A DNA stretch of 48,523 nt. It comes from Candidatus Riflebacteria bacterium HGW-Riflebacteria-2. GTDB taxonomy: Bacteria; Muiribacteriota; Ozemobacteria; Ozemobacterales; Ozemobacteraceae. Every line of letters starts with the position of its first letter. Position 1 is the first letter of the stretch. The notes under the pieces are model-generated. The model saw only the letters and a list, made by a program, of their open reading frames with translations. It searched no databases and had not been told where the DNA came from. Below are positions 33,667 to 43,456 of the stretch, in pieces. The stretch is taken from the NCBI GenBank assembly GCA_002839435.1, contig PGYA01000034.1:1-48523 (forward strand), in the 5' to 3' direction. The translations under genes and the position numbers were made by a program.

Positions 33667-34026
33667 ATGAAATTCACAAAAGAACACGAATGGGCCAAAC
33701 TCGATGGAGACATTGTTACCGTGGGCATTACCGAATATGCAGCCCACCAACTGGGTGATGTAGTTTTTGTCGAACTGCCGGCCAACGGCAGCAAAGTCGC
33801 CATGGGCAAAACCTTTGGCACCATCGAATCGGTAAAAACCGTTTCAGACATGTATGCCCCGGTAAGTGGCGAAGTCGTTGAAACCAACGGGGAACTTGAA
33901 GGCAACCCGGCTCTCGTTAATGAATCGCCCATGGATGCCGGTTGGATCGTTAAAATCAAAGTCGCCGATTCAAAAGAATACGACACACTGCTTTCAGAAG
34001 CTGACTACAAAAAAATCTGCGAATAA
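33667..34026 (+). CDS. gcvH: Glycine cleavage system H protein (lipoyl carrier)
   Basis: 119 aa, the usual length. The lipoylated Lys is in TIESVKTVSDMYAPVSG (near residue 58). The N-terminus FTKEHEWAKLDGDIVTVGIT and GWIVKIKVADSKEYDTLLS are textbook family segments. It carries the aminomethyl intermediate among GcvP, GcvT and dihydrolipoamide dehydrogenase; the last is not encoded here. AGGAG lies upstream of the ATG. No lipoate-protein ligase is near. Confidence 0.98.
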   Translation: MKFTKEHEWAKLDGDIVTVGITEYAAHQLGDVVFVELPANGSKVAMGKTFGTIESVKTVSDMYAPVSGEVVETNGELEGNPALVNESPMDAGWIVKIKVADSKEYDTLLSEADYKKICE

Positions 34027-34044
34027 ACCGACAGGAGCTGTCTT

Positions 34045-35391
34045 ATGGCTAACTATATCCCCACAACTCCTGCTGAACTGCAGGAAATGCTCGGGGCAAT
34101 CGGCGTAAAGACCATCGAAGATCTTTTTGCCGAAATTCCGCCTGAACTCAGACTGCAGGGCGAACTCAACCTTCCTGCGGGCATGAGCGAACCCGAAATG
34201 ACCCGCAAGGTAACTCGCCTTTCCCAGAACAATTCGACTGTTGACGATAAAGTCTGTTTTCTGGGCGGAGGCGCTTATGATCATATTATCCCGGCAGCAA
34301 TCGATCATCTGTTGCTGCGTGGCGATTTCTTTACCGCTTATACCCCCTACCAGCCTGAGGTTTCGCAAGGCACTCTACAGTGCATCTACGAATTTCAAAG
34401 TCTGATCAGTGGCCTCACCGGCATGGATCAGGCCAATGCCTCGATGTATGAGGGGGCAACTGCCGCGGTTGAAGCGATCAACATGGCAACGGCTCAAACA
34501 AGGCGTAACCGTGTTCTCATCATGCAGACGGTTAACCCGGAGTATCGCCGGGTGATGAACTCGCTCAACACGCCGCTGGGTGTTAATCTCGTCAGCGTGC
34601 CATTTGAGGATGGAACAGTTGACCCGGCCAAGGTGCATGAATTGCTCAGTGACCAGGTTGCCGCAGTAGTAATGCAGTATCCAAACTTTCTTGGCTGTAT
34701 CGAAGACGTCGAGAGAATCGCGGAATTAGCACACGAAGCCGGCGCGCTGGTAATTGTGGTAGCGAATCCGATCGCACTCGGTCTGCTGGAGACCCCCGGT
34801 AAACTGGGTGCAGATATTGTATGCGGCGAAGGGCAGCCACTCGGTATTCCGCTGAGCTTTGGCGGCCCCTACGTCGGCTTCCTGGCCGCCAAAAAAGCGC
34901 TGTTGCGCCGCATGCCCGGTCGCATTGTCGGTAGAACAACAGATCTCGACGGCAAAACCGGTTACGTTCTGACCCTGCAGGCCAGAGAACAGCACATCAG
35001 ACGCGAAAAGGCGAGCAGCAATATCTGCTCGAACCAGGCTTTGATGGCGCTGAACGCGACCATATACATGAGCCTGATGGGCCGCGAAGGCATTCGCGAA
35101 GTTGCCAGTCAGTCTTTCCAGAAAGCGCATTATCTCAAACGCGAACTGGCAAAGGTAGAGGGCGTCACCTTCCCGTTCACCGGCAGCTTCTTCCACGAAC
35201 TTGTCGTTAAAATCCCCAACGCGCGCAAGGTGCTTGGCAAAATGGCCAAACATGGTATCTTCGCCGGTATTCCGCTCGACAACTGGTTTGCCAATCTCAA
35301 AGACTGCATACTCGTCGCAGTTACCGAGAAACGCAGCAAAGACGAAATCGATAACTATTGCAACCTGTTAGGAGGGTTTATCAATGGCTGA
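34045..35391 (+). CDS. gcvPA: Glycine decarboxylase (P protein) subunit 1
   Basis: 448 aa, the N-terminal half of the P protein as a separate chain. It forms an alpha2beta2 PLP enzyme with GcvPB. Typical segments are [19 protein letters not shown] near 70, [45 protein letters not shown] and [17 protein letters not shown]. The alpha chain does not hold the catalytic Lys. AGGAG precedes the ATG. The stop overlaps the start of gcvPB by 8 bases, coupling the two subunits. Confidence 0.97.
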   Translation: MANYIPTTPAELQEMLGAIGVKTIEDLFAEIPPELRLQGELNLPAGMSEPEMTRKVTRLSQNNSTVDDKVCFLGGGAYDHIIPAAIDHLLLRGDFFTAYTPYQPEVSQGTLQCIYEFQSLISGLTGMDQANASMYEGATAAVEAINMATAQTRRNRVLIMQTVNPEYRRVMNSLNTPLGVNLVSVPFEDGTVDPAKVHELLSDQVAAVVMQYPNFLGCIEDVERIAELAHEAGALVIVVANPIALGLLETPGKLGADIVCGEGQPLGIPLSFGGPYVGFLAAKKALLRRMPGRIVGRTTDLDGKTGYVLTLQAREQHIRREKASSNICSNQALMALNATIYMSLMGREGIREVASQSFQKAHYLKRELAKVEGVTFPFTGSFFHELVVKIPNARKVLGKMAKHGIFAGIPLDNWFANLKDCILVAVTEKRSKDEIDNYCNLLGGFING

Positions 35392-36835
35392 ACCCTTGAT
35401 TTTTGACCTGTCAAAAGATGGCTGCCGCGGCTTTACGCTGCCGGCACTCGATGTTCCCGAAGTTGATCCCGCTGACCATATTCCGGCCCGCTTTCTGCGC
35501 GAAGAACTGCCGCTGCCCTCGATGTCTGAACTCGACGTCGTTCGGCATTTCACACGACTTTCCCGCCTGAACCACAGCGTTGATATTGGCTTCTACCCGC
35601 TCGGGTCCTGCACCATGAAATATAACCCCAAGGTTAATGAAAACATGGCACGCCTGCCAGGTTTCGCCAACCTGCACCCGCAGCAACCAGAAGAGACGGT
35701 ACAGGGCGCTCTGCAGATGCTCAAGACCCTCGAAGATTCGCTCGCTGAAATCACCGGCATGGACGCCATTACTCTGCAACCAGCTGCCGGAGCTCAGGGC
35801 GAGCTGACCGGTCTGTTGATCATGAAGGCTTACCATCGCAAAAAAGGCAATCACAAAACCAAAATCATGATTCCGGACAGCGGTCACGGCACCAACCCGG
35901 CCTCGTGCTCCATGGTTGGCTACGAAGTCGTTAACATCAAGTCTGACCCACGTGGCGGCGTCGATATCGAAGACCTCAAATCGAAACTTGGCCCCGATAT
36001 CGCAGGCCTGATGATCACCAACCCTAACACGCTCGGCCTCTTCGACGAAAACATCGGCGAACTCGCCCATCTGGTTCATTCGGTCGATGGCCTCGTCTAC
36101 TACGACGGTGCCAATCTCAACGCCATCATGGGCTGGGCGCGCCCCGGTGACATGGGCTTCGATATCGTGCACCTCAATCTGCACAAAACCTTCTCGACCC
36201 CGCACGGCGGTGGCGGCCCGGGTGCTGGCCCGGTCGGCGTCAAGAAGCATCTGGAAGCCTTTCTGCCTAATCCGCGCATTCAGTTTGACGGCAAAAAATA
36301 CCGCCTGCAGACCAAATGCCGAGAATCAGTCGGCCCGGTACTTGGCTCACTCGGCAACTTTCTGGTGCTCGTGCGCGCCTTCGCCTACATTATGGTCAAC
36401 GGTCGCGAAGGTCTCAAGAATGTCTCTGCCTATGCGGTTCTTAACGCTAACTACATGATGCAGCGCCTCAAAAAGACCTTCGATCTGCCTTATGATCGCT
36501 TCTGCAAACATGAATTCGTGCTGTCGGGGAAAGGCCTGGCAAAATACGGTGTCAAGACCCTCGACGTTGCCAAGCGCCTGCTTGATTTCGGATTTCATGC
36601 ACCTACGATCTATTTCCCGATGATCGTCGAAGAATCGATGATGATCGAGCCAACCGAGACCGAAAGCAAGGGTACTCTTGATTGCTTCTGCGAAACCATG
36701 GAAATGATCGCGCGCGAAGCCGCCGAAAATCCTGAAAATCTCAGAAACGCTCCGGTTAAAACCCCGGTAAGAAGACTTGACGAGGCTACGGCTGCCCGCA
36801 AGCCCGACATAAACTTCTTCCAGAAGCCAGAATAG
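35384..36835 (+). CDS. gcvPB: Glycine decarboxylase (P protein) subunit 2
   Basis: 483 aa, the catalytic half of the P protein. The PLP Lys is in [17 protein letters not shown] (near residue 268). [26 protein letters not shown] and [20 protein letters not shown] are characteristic. It releases CO2 from glycine and loads the aminomethyl group on GcvH. GGAGGG within gcvPA lies about 8 bases before its ATG. It is the last one-carbon gene; the nucleotidyltransferase gene begins 7 bases after its stop, so transcription may continue. Confidence 0.97.
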   Translation: MAEPLIFDLSKDGCRGFTLPALDVPEVDPADHIPARFLREELPLPSMSELDVVRHFTRLSRLNHSVDIGFYPLGSCTMKYNPKVNENMARLPGFANLHPQQPEETVQGALQMLKTLEDSLAEITGMDAITLQPAAGAQGELTGLLIMKAYHRKKGNHKTKIMIPDSGHGTNPASCSMVGYEVVNIKSDPRGGVDIEDLKSKLGPDIAGLMITNPNTLGLFDENIGELAHLVHSVDGLVYYDGANLNAIMGWARPGDMGFDIVHLNLHKTFSTPHGGGGPGAGPVGVKKHLEAFLPNPRIQFDGKKYRLQTKCRESVGPVLGSLGNFLVLVRAFAYIMVNGREGLKNVSAYAVLNANYMMQRLKKTFDLPYDRFCKHEFVLSGKGLAKYGVKTLDVAKRLLDFGFHAPTIYFPMIVEESMMIEPTETESKGTLDCFCETMEMIAREAAENPENLRNAPVKTPVRRLDEATAARKPDINFFQKPE

Positions 36836-36842
36836 TCTGCTG

Positions 36843-38330
36843 ATGACACATACAATCAATCTCCCGCACATCGAAACAAAGATGCTGCGGGAGATTTTGT
36901 CTTTTCTGAAACCTGACGAAGACCGCCAGGTATGGCTTGTTGGCGGCAGCATTCGCGACCTGTTGCGCGGCTATACCGCCCTGCCCGACCTTGATCTTGC
37001 CACCAGCTTTAATCCGATAGCAGTCGCACGCGAATATGCACGCAAAACCGGTGCCGGCTTCGTTGTTCTCGATGAAGAACGCAAGGTCGTCAGAGTGGTC
37101 AGAACCTTCAATGATGAGCCCTATACCTTTGACCTTTCGCAGTTCAGAGCAGAAAATATCGACGCTGACCTGCGCGCGCGCGATTTCACCATCAACGCGA
37201 TTGCTGCCAGACTTACAATGCCTGATGAACAGAGCGGATTGGCAACTCGAACGAGTGAAACCGACTGCGAACTAGAGCTCTATGACCCTCTTTCCGGTCG
37301 CGAGCATCTTGACCAGGGCCTTATAATTCCATGTTCAGAAAATCTGTTCACCGATGACCCACTGCGCCTGATGCGCGCCTTTAGATTCTCAGCGCTTTTT
37401 AACGCCAGCTTTTCAGAGCAACTGCACGCAATGATAGTTGCCCAGGCACCGCTGCTCAAGGATGTTTCAGGCGAAAGAATCAGAGACGAGCTCTTTAAAG
37501 TACTGCAGGTTAACAACAGCACACGATGGGTTCGTATCATGCATGAAACAGGTATTCTACAGATTATTTTTCCGCAACTTGCAGCCTGCCAGGGAGTCGA
37601 ACAAAACGAATGGCATCACCTCGATGTTTTCGAACACAGCATGCTGACTCTTGCAAACCTAGAGAAACTGCTGCTTGCAACTAAAAACCGGCCAGAATGG
37701 TGGGCAGCTTTCATCAGATATCTCGACGAGAATCTTTCAGGCAACCGCACCTATCGACAACTTCTCAAACTTGGCAGCCTGCTGCACGACCTCGGCAAAC
37801 CTGACTGCCGTCGCATAGATCACGAGTCCGGCAAAGTTATTTTTCACGGCCATGAAATGGAAGGCGTGCGCATTACCCGCGACATAAGCGAAGCTCTCAG
37901 ACTCTCGGTCAACGAAAACAATTACCTGCAACTTCTTGTCAAGAATCATATGCGTCCTGGCGTAATGCTTCAACAGGGAATAACCGACAAGAGATTGTTT
38001 CGCTTTTTCTCAGAAACCGGGCGCGACGGACTCGGCATTGCGATGCTGTCGCTGGCCGACCGCTGCTCGGCGCAGGGCGCGCTCAGCACCGATGAAATGA
38101 CCGAATTTGAGCTCGGCATAATGAGCATAATGCAGGCATTCTACGAGCAGCTTAAAAAGCCAAAACTTGCACCACTCCTCAACGGCAACGACCTGATCAC
38201 GCAATTCAAGCTCAAACCGGGACCTGAATTCAGAAGAATTCTCGAGGCTCTTGAAGAAGCGCAGTTCCTCGGCGAGATCTGCACCCGTGCAGATGCACTG
38301 GCCAGGGTTGCCAAGCTGCTTGAGCCATGA
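36843..38330 (+). CDS. CCA-adding-type tRNA nucleotidyltransferase with HD domain
   Basis: 495 aa. The N-terminal class II poly(A) polymerase/CCA head shows VWLVGGSIRDLLRG near 30, the metal-binding PDLDLAT (DxD), the RDFTINAIA motif near 114, and the nucleotide-selecting segment NLFTDDPLRLMRAFRFSA. An HD phosphohydrolase domain follows, with HHLDVFEHSM and LLHDLGKPDCR (HD dyad) and FHGHEMEG. Such HD forms are usually CCA-adding or A-adding enzymes with 2',3'-cyclic phosphatase activity; the exact specificity (CCA, CC or A only) cannot be told from the sequence. The ribosome site at the 36843 ATG is weak, so the protein may rely on translational coupling to gcvPB. Overlaps the next gene by 4 bases. 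Confidence 0.92.
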   Translation: MTHTINLPHIETKMLREILSFLKPDEDRQVWLVGGSIRDLLRGYTALPDLDLATSFNPIAVAREYARKTGAGFVVLDEERKVVRVVRTFNDEPYTFDLSQFRAENIDADLRARDFTINAIAARLTMPDEQSGLATRTSETDCELELYDPLSGREHLDQGLIIPCSENLFTDDPLRLMRAFRFSALFNASFSEQLHAMIVAQAPLLKDVSGERIRDELFKVLQVNNSTRWVRIMHETGILQIIFPQLAACQGVEQNEWHHLDVFEHSMLTLANLEKLLLATKNRPEWWAAFIRYLDENLSGNRTYRQLLKLGSLLHDLGKPDCRRIDHESGKVIFHGHEMEGVRITRDISEALRLSVNENNYLQLLVKNHMRPGVMLQQGITDKRLFRFFSETGRDGLGIAMLSLADRCSAQGALSTDEMTEFELGIMSIMQAFYEQLKKPKLAPLLNGNDLITQFKLKPGPEFRRILEALEEAQFLGEICTRADALARVAKLLEP

Positions 38331-38854
38331 ACCGCCTCCCGTTCAAACTCCTTTCAGGCTTCCTGCCATGTCTGCTGATATTTTTGCTGCTTGCAGTTGC
38401 GGTCTGCGCCCCAGCAGATGCGTCTGTTCATAGAGATCTCGATCATCTTGCGCAGGCAATAGAAAAAGCAATATGGAGACTTGAATCTGGTATCGAATTT
38501 AAAGTGCAGAAACAGGCTGATTTTTTGAGTGCAGCAACCCTGCAGTATGAGCTGACTGTTCTCGCCATCGGCCAGCCGCAGCTGCTTGAAGAAGACTATT
38601 ATCGTCTCGGCTTAAGCCTTATCGCCAGACATTTTTCAGAATATCAGCTGGCAAAAGAGCTTTTGCAACAGGAACTGGCAGTTCAGACCCTGCGCGCGGT
38701 CAGAGACTGGTTGTTAAAAGAAATTGCTGATCTCGACATCCTTATCAGCGGCCAAAATCCTGAGCACCACATTGCAAGACGCAAAGTTTCCCGTCACTAT
38801 CGGGCAATAATCGAAGATTTAAAGCAGACTCTTGCCAGAGCAGGTATTCGCTGA
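38327..38854 (+). CDS. Small exported helical protein of unknown function
   Basis: 175 aa. The start (38327) overlaps the nucleotidyltransferase stop by ATGA, so it is probably translated by coupling. The N-terminal 32 residues form a signal peptide with a long hydrophobic core (LPCLLIFLLLAVAVC) and likely cleavage after ADA. The remaining 140 residues are charged and helical (LDHLAQAIEKAIWRLESGIE, later AKELLQQELAVQTLRAVRDW), with coiled-coil character. No conserved motif is evident. The gene converges with the UPF0316 gene nine bases away. Confidence 0.78.
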   Translation: MNRLPFKLLSGFLPCLLIFLLLAVAVCAPADASVHRDLDHLAQAIEKAIWRLESGIEFKVQKQADFLSAATLQYELTVLAIGQPQLLEEDYYRLGLSLIARHFSEYQLAKELLQQELAVQTLRAVRDWLLKEIADLDILISGQNPEHHIARRKVSRHYRAIIEDLKQTLARAGIR

Positions 38855-38863
38855 CCTGCGCTT

Positions 38864-39424
38864 TTACTTGCGCTTAAAAATCGCGCGCCAGCCGCTCGGA
38901 GGCTGCATTACCGGATGTCTGATTTTGGGGCCGACGCCAATATTGGCTGTTACAAAAAACGCGTCAGGCTCTATTTTTCTGGCTATAGCTACGAGCTGGT
39001 CGATGTCTTTGCGGCGACATGGAATCTCGATTTCTTTTACCGCCCGGTCAGATTCAATCCCGTCAAAAGTCATTACCTGAAAACCCAGACGCTTGAATTC
39101 TGTCGCCAGCTCAAGGCCCTTCTCCAGGCTGATAATTCGCAGCAGCGAGTTTCCCAGCGAAATGCGCTTCTCGATAAGAATACCGACAACGTTGCCTGAT
39201 GCATAGCCGAGTGCATAAAATATTGCAATGACCGGGCTTTCATTGATCTTGCCGAGAACTGTAGAAATAACCAGCAGCCAGATGCTTACCTCGATGAATC
39301 CCAGAAAGAAAGCCGTCTTGATACGACCGTTAACAATGCTGATAATTCGTATAGTGCCGACAGAAACATCGACAATTCGTGCCATAAAAACTGCAAGACC
39401 GGTCAGTATAATTGTCATGTCCAT
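38864..39424 (-). CDS. UPF0316 membrane protein (DUF2179/DUF5698)
   Basis: 186 aa. Three hydrophobic helices fill residues about 3-85: ILTGLAVFMARIVDVSVGTI, the FFLGFIEVSIWLLVISTVLG segment and IFYALGYASGNVVGILIE. They precede a cytoplasmic DUF2179 domain (about 100-170) with IISLEKGLELATEFKRLGF and FFVTANIGVGPKIRHP. The VGTIRIISIVNGRIKTAFFLG pattern is diagnostic of UPF0316. The DUF2179 part resembles a small ligand-binding ferredoxin-like domain; function is unknown. Its small exact promoter was not found; the 243-base gap upstream (39425-39667) holds the cyclase promoter on the other strand. Confidence 0.88.
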   Translation of the reverse strand: MDMTIILTGLAVFMARIVDVSVGTIRIISIVNGRIKTAFFLGFIEVSIWLLVISTVLGKINESPVIAIFYALGYASGNVVGILIEKRISLGNSLLRIISLEKGLELATEFKRLGFQVMTFDGIESDRAVKEIEIPCRRKDIDQLVAIARKIEPDAFFVTANIGVGPKIRHPVMQPPSGWRAIFKRK

Positions 39425-39567
39425 GATGTGATTCCTGATTATAGCGTAGATTCACAATAATAACAGAATTCACGCCAGTTCGATAGCATGCATAAATGCT
39501 GAATTTCATCGACTGGGTTCATTCGTGATGCTTTCGGTTGAAACCTTTGCCATACAAGGAAATGCAA

Positions 39568-39596
39568 TTGCCAAGTAGTTGCGAATGATGTATAAA
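39568..39596 (+). promoter_or_regulatory. Putative sigma70 promoter of the adenylate cyclase gene
   Basis: TTGCCA (39568-39573) and TATAAA (39591-39596) are separated by 17 bases; the -10 is a 5/6 match. Transcription would start near 39603, leaving a leader of 65 bases before the ATG. Confidence 0.55.
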
Positions 39597-39667
39597 TAAG
39601 CAGCAGGAAGTCATCTAATCTGTTTGAATCTTTTCAGAACCACAGCATATGCTGGTGAAACAATTTC

Positions 39668-41251
39668 ATGGGAAAACTTACCGACTCTGTTAAAAGTCTC
39701 GTGCAATCGCGACATTTCAGGTTGTTTGCCGGCATGGCGCTGTTACTGGCATTAACCGACGCCTGGTTCATTTCTTCGCATACCATGGCATATGGCACCA
39801 GGAACCTTCTTCTGACAATCATGCTCCTGATTTTGTGCCTGAAGGAAATTGAACACTTTTTCATAGTTGCTTCAACAGTCCAGATTCCAAACCTTCTGCT
39901 GCTTCTCTACCTTTCGCTGCACTATGCATCTCCCGGCCTTTTTTTCACCGGTCTGGCTGGGCACACCCTGATATCGGCAATTGTCTTCTACTTCTACTGG
40001 CATCTCAGCAATGTTTCAGAAAACCAGGTCTCGCATCTGAAAGCTGATTTGAAGGAAGCAGACGAACTGTATATGCAAAAACTTCTGTATTTCAGCCTTC
40101 TTGGCTGTCTCAGAGACAGAAACAGGGTTTTATCTCAAGCTTACCATGTGCTTGAATTTTTTTTCAAAGCCGAAAGAGCTGTCATCTACCTGGCTGACCA
40201 TGAAAAAAACCTTCTTGTTCCCCATTTTAAGCCAGGAACAGAGGCCGACAAAAATTTCCAGCCAGTACTTGTTACACCAGAATTCTGGCGCAAACACAGC
40301 TATGACCCTGGCAAGGGAATGCTAAGCCTGATTGGTGGAAAAACCAGCCTGCACACGCTCAAAAGCCTGATACCAGGGTCTTCTATGGACGCTCTTGCAG
40401 CAATGCCACTGAGCGCCGAAAATATGGTTACCGGCCTGGTTGTAGTTTATCGTCAGAAGGAAGAAAATAGAAAATATCTTGATCCGGCTCATTTTGCCGC
40501 TTTTGCTTATGTTCTCGGATCGGCCTTTGAAAATTGTCAGACAAACCTGATCTGCCGGCAATTGCTTGACAAAGCCGTGCAGAAAAGCGAAAAAGTTGAA
40601 AGTGCTCTGGGTAAGTATGTGTCAGGCGATGTTGCCAGAAATATCATCGACAGCAATAATCAGGTAGCTCTCGGCGGGAAAAAAGCTCGAATTTCAGTTA
40701 TGATAGCTGATTTGCGCGGTTTTACCCGACTAAGCGGAGTAATTCCGATCGAGGGTATTGTAACCCTCCTGAATACATGGTTTGAACGCGCCTGTTCGCT
40801 GATCAGCAAGGATGGCGGACATATCGACAAATTCATGGGTGATGGCATATTGGTGCTTTTTGGAGCTCCCAAAACCAGCAAGGCTGATACCGTGCGTTCG
40901 GTTTATACAGCTTTCCGCCTGCAGGAAGAATTCGCCAGGTTTATGATACCGGTTAAACTGCCAACCGGATGCACTCTTGGTCTGGGCATTTCAATAACAA
41001 GTGGCGAAGCTGTCGTCGGCAACTTTGGTTCTAAAAATCGCATGGAATACACAGCAATCGGCGAAACCGTCAACCTCGCGGCACGCATTGAAAAGTTTGC
41101 CGACAGCGCCGAAATAATAATTGATGAGGCTACTTTTAAGTGCCTGCCAGAAGATTCTTTTAAATACAGCATCATGCCGAATGTTGAGATAAAAGGCGTG
41201 GCGAACCAGAATCTGTATAAGTTGCAAGCCATGCTCAAAAACGAGAATTAA
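39668..41251 (+). CDS. Membrane-anchored GAF-domain class III adenylate cyclase
   Basis: 527 aa. Four hydrophobic helices occupy about 18-115. A GAF-like sensor domain spans about 140-295. The catalytic class III cyclase domain runs from 335 to 520. Metal-binding Asp348 (MIADLRGFTRLS) and Asp392 (KFMGDGIL) are present, with Lys388 and Thr462 (YTAIGETVNLAARIE) at the positions that select ATP, and Asn469 and Arg473 for transition-state binding. It is therefore predicted to make cAMP from ATP. The presumed target is the CNB protein encoded at 18.2 kb. The ribosome site is weak (GGTGA). It ends 56 bases before convergent glnN, separated by a strong hairpin. Confidence 0.93.
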   Translation: MGKLTDSVKSLVQSRHFRLFAGMALLLALTDAWFISSHTMAYGTRNLLLTIMLLILCLKEIEHFFIVASTVQIPNLLLLLYLSLHYASPGLFFTGLAGHTLISAIVFYFYWHLSNVSENQVSHLKADLKEADELYMQKLLYFSLLGCLRDRNRVLSQAYHVLEFFFKAERAVIYLADHEKNLLVPHFKPGTEADKNFQPVLVTPEFWRKHSYDPGKGMLSLIGGKTSLHTLKSLIPGSSMDALAAMPLSAENMVTGLVVVYRQKEENRKYLDPAHFAAFAYVLGSAFENCQTNLICRQLLDKAVQKSEKVESALGKYVSGDVARNIIDSNNQVALGGKKARISVMIADLRGFTRLSGVIPIEGIVTLLNTWFERACSLISKDGGHIDKFMGDGILVLFGAPKTSKADTVRSVYTAFRLQEEFARFMIPVKLPTGCTLGLGISITSGEAVVGNFGSKNRMEYTAIGETVNLAARIEKFADSAEIIIDEATFKCLPEDSFKYSIMPNVEIKGVANQNLYKLQAMLKNEN

Positions 41252-41287
41252 AAATTCCCATTACATTTCTGTAATGGGAATTTCTTT
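41252..41287 (+). terminator. Bidirectional Rho-independent terminator
   Basis: AAATTCCCATTACA (41252-41265) pairs perfectly with TGTAATGGGAATTT (41270-41283), a 14-bp stem with a 4-base loop. T-rich tails lie on both sides (TTTCTTT on plus; TTTTTAA on minus). It separates the cyclase and glnN, which converge. Confidence 0.88.
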
Positions 41288-41307
41288 GGCGGCTTAAGGC
41301 GGGGGGA

Positions 41308-43410
41308 TTACAATACGGTCAACAATTCCTGGTATTTTGCCATTGGCCAGAATTCATGGGCAACCATCTGTTCGGCATTGTCAACCACTTCTCGCAGATT
41401 TTCAAGAGCTTTTTCGCCGGCTTCGGCGAGGAATTCTGCCTTTTTATGATGGTTATCCTTTTTATCTGCTTCAACTAGCACATCTGCCAGCTTATCTGTG
41501 CCCTTTATGATTTCGGAATAAAAGGTATCAAATTTTTTAATTTCTTCTGGCAGAATTTTGGAAGCGGCCCCGGCAGTTTTTGCTGCCGCTGCCGCCGAAG
41601 CCACAGCATTGATTTGCTTCACGAGAGCAGGAAGAATCTGGGTTCTGGCAATGTTGACTGCTGTCAGATATTCTATTTCCTTTACTTTTATGTAGCTTTC
41701 AAGCTTGATCTCAACTTTGGCGCAAACTTCACGTTCGCTCAGAACATGAGTTTTTTCCATTAGTTCGATCGCTTCTGGCTCTAGATAAGCCTTCAGGGCA
41801 GCAGGCGTGTTTCTGGCATTGGGCAGACCAAGCTTTTCTGCCTGTTTATGCCATTCTTCAGAATAACCATTTCCTTCAAATCTTACACGGCGCGTTTCTT
41901 TGAAGACGTCTTTTAACACCAGCAAAGCATTTTCGCGAATGTCCTTTCCTTTATAACGCGCCAACCGCTTTTCAATAGTGTAGAAACCGTATGTGCAAAG
42001 CTGATTCAACAGAGTAACAGCTTCTGATGGGTTCTGCGAAGAGCCTACTGCACGGAATTCGAATTTGTTGCCGGTAAAGGCTATCGGAGAAGTCCGGTTT
42101 CTGTCAGAATAGTCCCTGGAAATTCGCGGCAGATTGCGTACACCCATGTTTATATTTGCCATGACCTGTTCAGTTGGCTTGCCCATTCTCTCAATTTCAT
42201 CGATCAGTCGTGTCAGATATTCCCCAAGATAGATCGACATTATCGCCGGAGGCGCTTCACTGGCGCCAAGACGATGATCGTTGCCGGCATCGGCAACGCA
42301 TGCACGCAGCAAACCGCCGAATTTATCGACACCCAGCATGAGAGCACCCAGTGTAAGCAGAAATGATATATTCTTAAGCGGTGAGGCTGACGGTTCGAGA
42401 TAGTTGGTACCGGTATTGTCTCCGATGGACCAGTTTACATGCTTGCCGGAGCCGTTTACTCTGGCAAAAGGCTTTTCGTGCATGGTGACATGCAGATCGT
42501 GCTTCATCGCCACCTGCCGCATAACATCCATTGTCTGCAAATTATGATCGATCGCCAGGTTGGCGTCTTCATAGAGCGGCGCAATCTCGAACTGGTTTGG
42601 CGAAACTTCGTTATGCCTCGTTTTGGCAGGTATTCCGCGACGATATAGCTCGTGGTCAAGTTCGGACATGAATTTGATCATACGAGGCTGTATCGAACCA
42701 AAATAATGGTCTTCCATCTGCTGGCCTTTGGCAGGAGCAGCGCCGAAAAGCGTTCTGCCACATATTCGCAGATCCTGTCTGGTTTCATAAAGCCTTTTTG
42801 AGACGACAAAATATTCCTGTTCCGGGCCGCAGTTAACTACGATCTTCTTGGCCAACCGATTACCAAGAAGCCTTTGCAGCCTTATTCCGGCATCATTTAG
42901 TGCGCGCATCGACCTTAAATAAGGAGTTTTTAGATCAAGCACATCACCTGTCCACGAAAGAAAAACGGAAGGAATTACCAGAGTTCTGACTTTATCGGTT
43001 TCGATAAGAAATGCCGGAGATGTTGGATCCCAGGCGGTATAGCCACGAGCTTCAAAAGTAGACCGCATGCCGCCAGATGGAAATGAAGAAGCATCTGGCT
43101 CGCTCTGAATGAGCTGCTTGGCCGAGAATCTCTCCATGATATCGCCGGTTTCTGAGTAGGTAATGAAAGCATCGTGTTTTTCGGCAGTTCCCCCGCGCTG
43201 TGGCTGGAACCAGTGTGTGAAATGTGTTGCGCCTTCAGCGATCGCCCATTCCTTCATGGCGTGTGCGACAGGCTCGGCAATGGATTCGTCAAGCGGATTT
43301 CCTGTATGAATCGTTGAAATTAGCCGTTCATAAGTATTGTGACTGAGCTTTTCACGCATTACCGAACGATTAAATGTCAGTTCACCAAAGATGTCTGTTA
43401 TCTGGGACAT
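41308..43410 (-). CDS. glnN: Glutamine synthetase type III
   Basis: 700 aa from the ATG at 43410. AGAGGT lies 6 bases upstream; a longer frame to 43485 lies upstream of the promoter start and is unlikely to be used. GSIII enzymes are about 700-730 aa and clearly differ from the 450-aa GlnA. Visible family segments are GGMRSTFEARGYTAWDPTSP, the ammonium/glutamate site NGSGKHVNWSIGDNTGTNYL, the NEVSPNQFEIAPLYEDAN loop and GNKFEFRAVGSSQNPSEA. The C-terminal 150 residues are helical and Ala/Lys-rich, as usual in GSIII. It makes glutamine from glutamate, ammonia and ATP, and could re-assimilate ammonia from the glycine cleavage system. No PII gene is near. Confidence 0.96.
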   Translation of the reverse strand: MSQITDIFGELTFNRSVMREKLSHNTYERLISTIHTGNPLDESIAEPVAHAMKEWAIAEGATHFTHWFQPQRGGTAEKHDAFITYSETGDIMERFSAKQLIQSEPDASSFPSGGMRSTFEARGYTAWDPTSPAFLIETDKVRTLVIPSVFLSWTGDVLDLKTPYLRSMRALNDAGIRLQRLLGNRLAKKIVVNCGPEQEYFVVSKRLYETRQDLRICGRTLFGAAPAKGQQMEDHYFGSIQPRMIKFMSELDHELYRRGIPAKTRHNEVSPNQFEIAPLYEDANLAIDHNLQTMDVMRQVAMKHDLHVTMHEKPFARVNGSGKHVNWSIGDNTGTNYLEPSASPLKNISFLLTLGALMLGVDKFGGLLRACVADAGNDHRLGASEAPPAIMSIYLGEYLTRLIDEIERMGKPTEQVMANINMGVRNLPRISRDYSDRNRTSPIAFTGNKFEFRAVGSSQNPSEAVTLLNQLCTYGFYTIEKRLARYKGKDIRENALLVLKDVFKETRRVRFEGNGYSEEWHKQAEKLGLPNARNTPAALKAYLEPEAIELMEKTHVLSEREVCAKVEIKLESYIKVKEIEYLTAVNIARTQILPALVKQINAVASAAAAAKTAGAASKILPEEIKKFDTFYSEIIKGTDKLADVLVEADKKDNHHKKAEFLAEAGEKALENLREVVDNAEQMVAHEFWPMAKYQELLTVL

Positions 43411-43456
43411 GCTTACCTCTTTGTAAAATTCAAATTGCAATCCGAAAAGTTTTCTA

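Noticed and set aside
35411..36250. 279-residue open frame on the minus strand opposite gcvPB
   Set aside because: gcvPB is unmistakable on the other strand; the antisense peptide has no motif or ribosome site.
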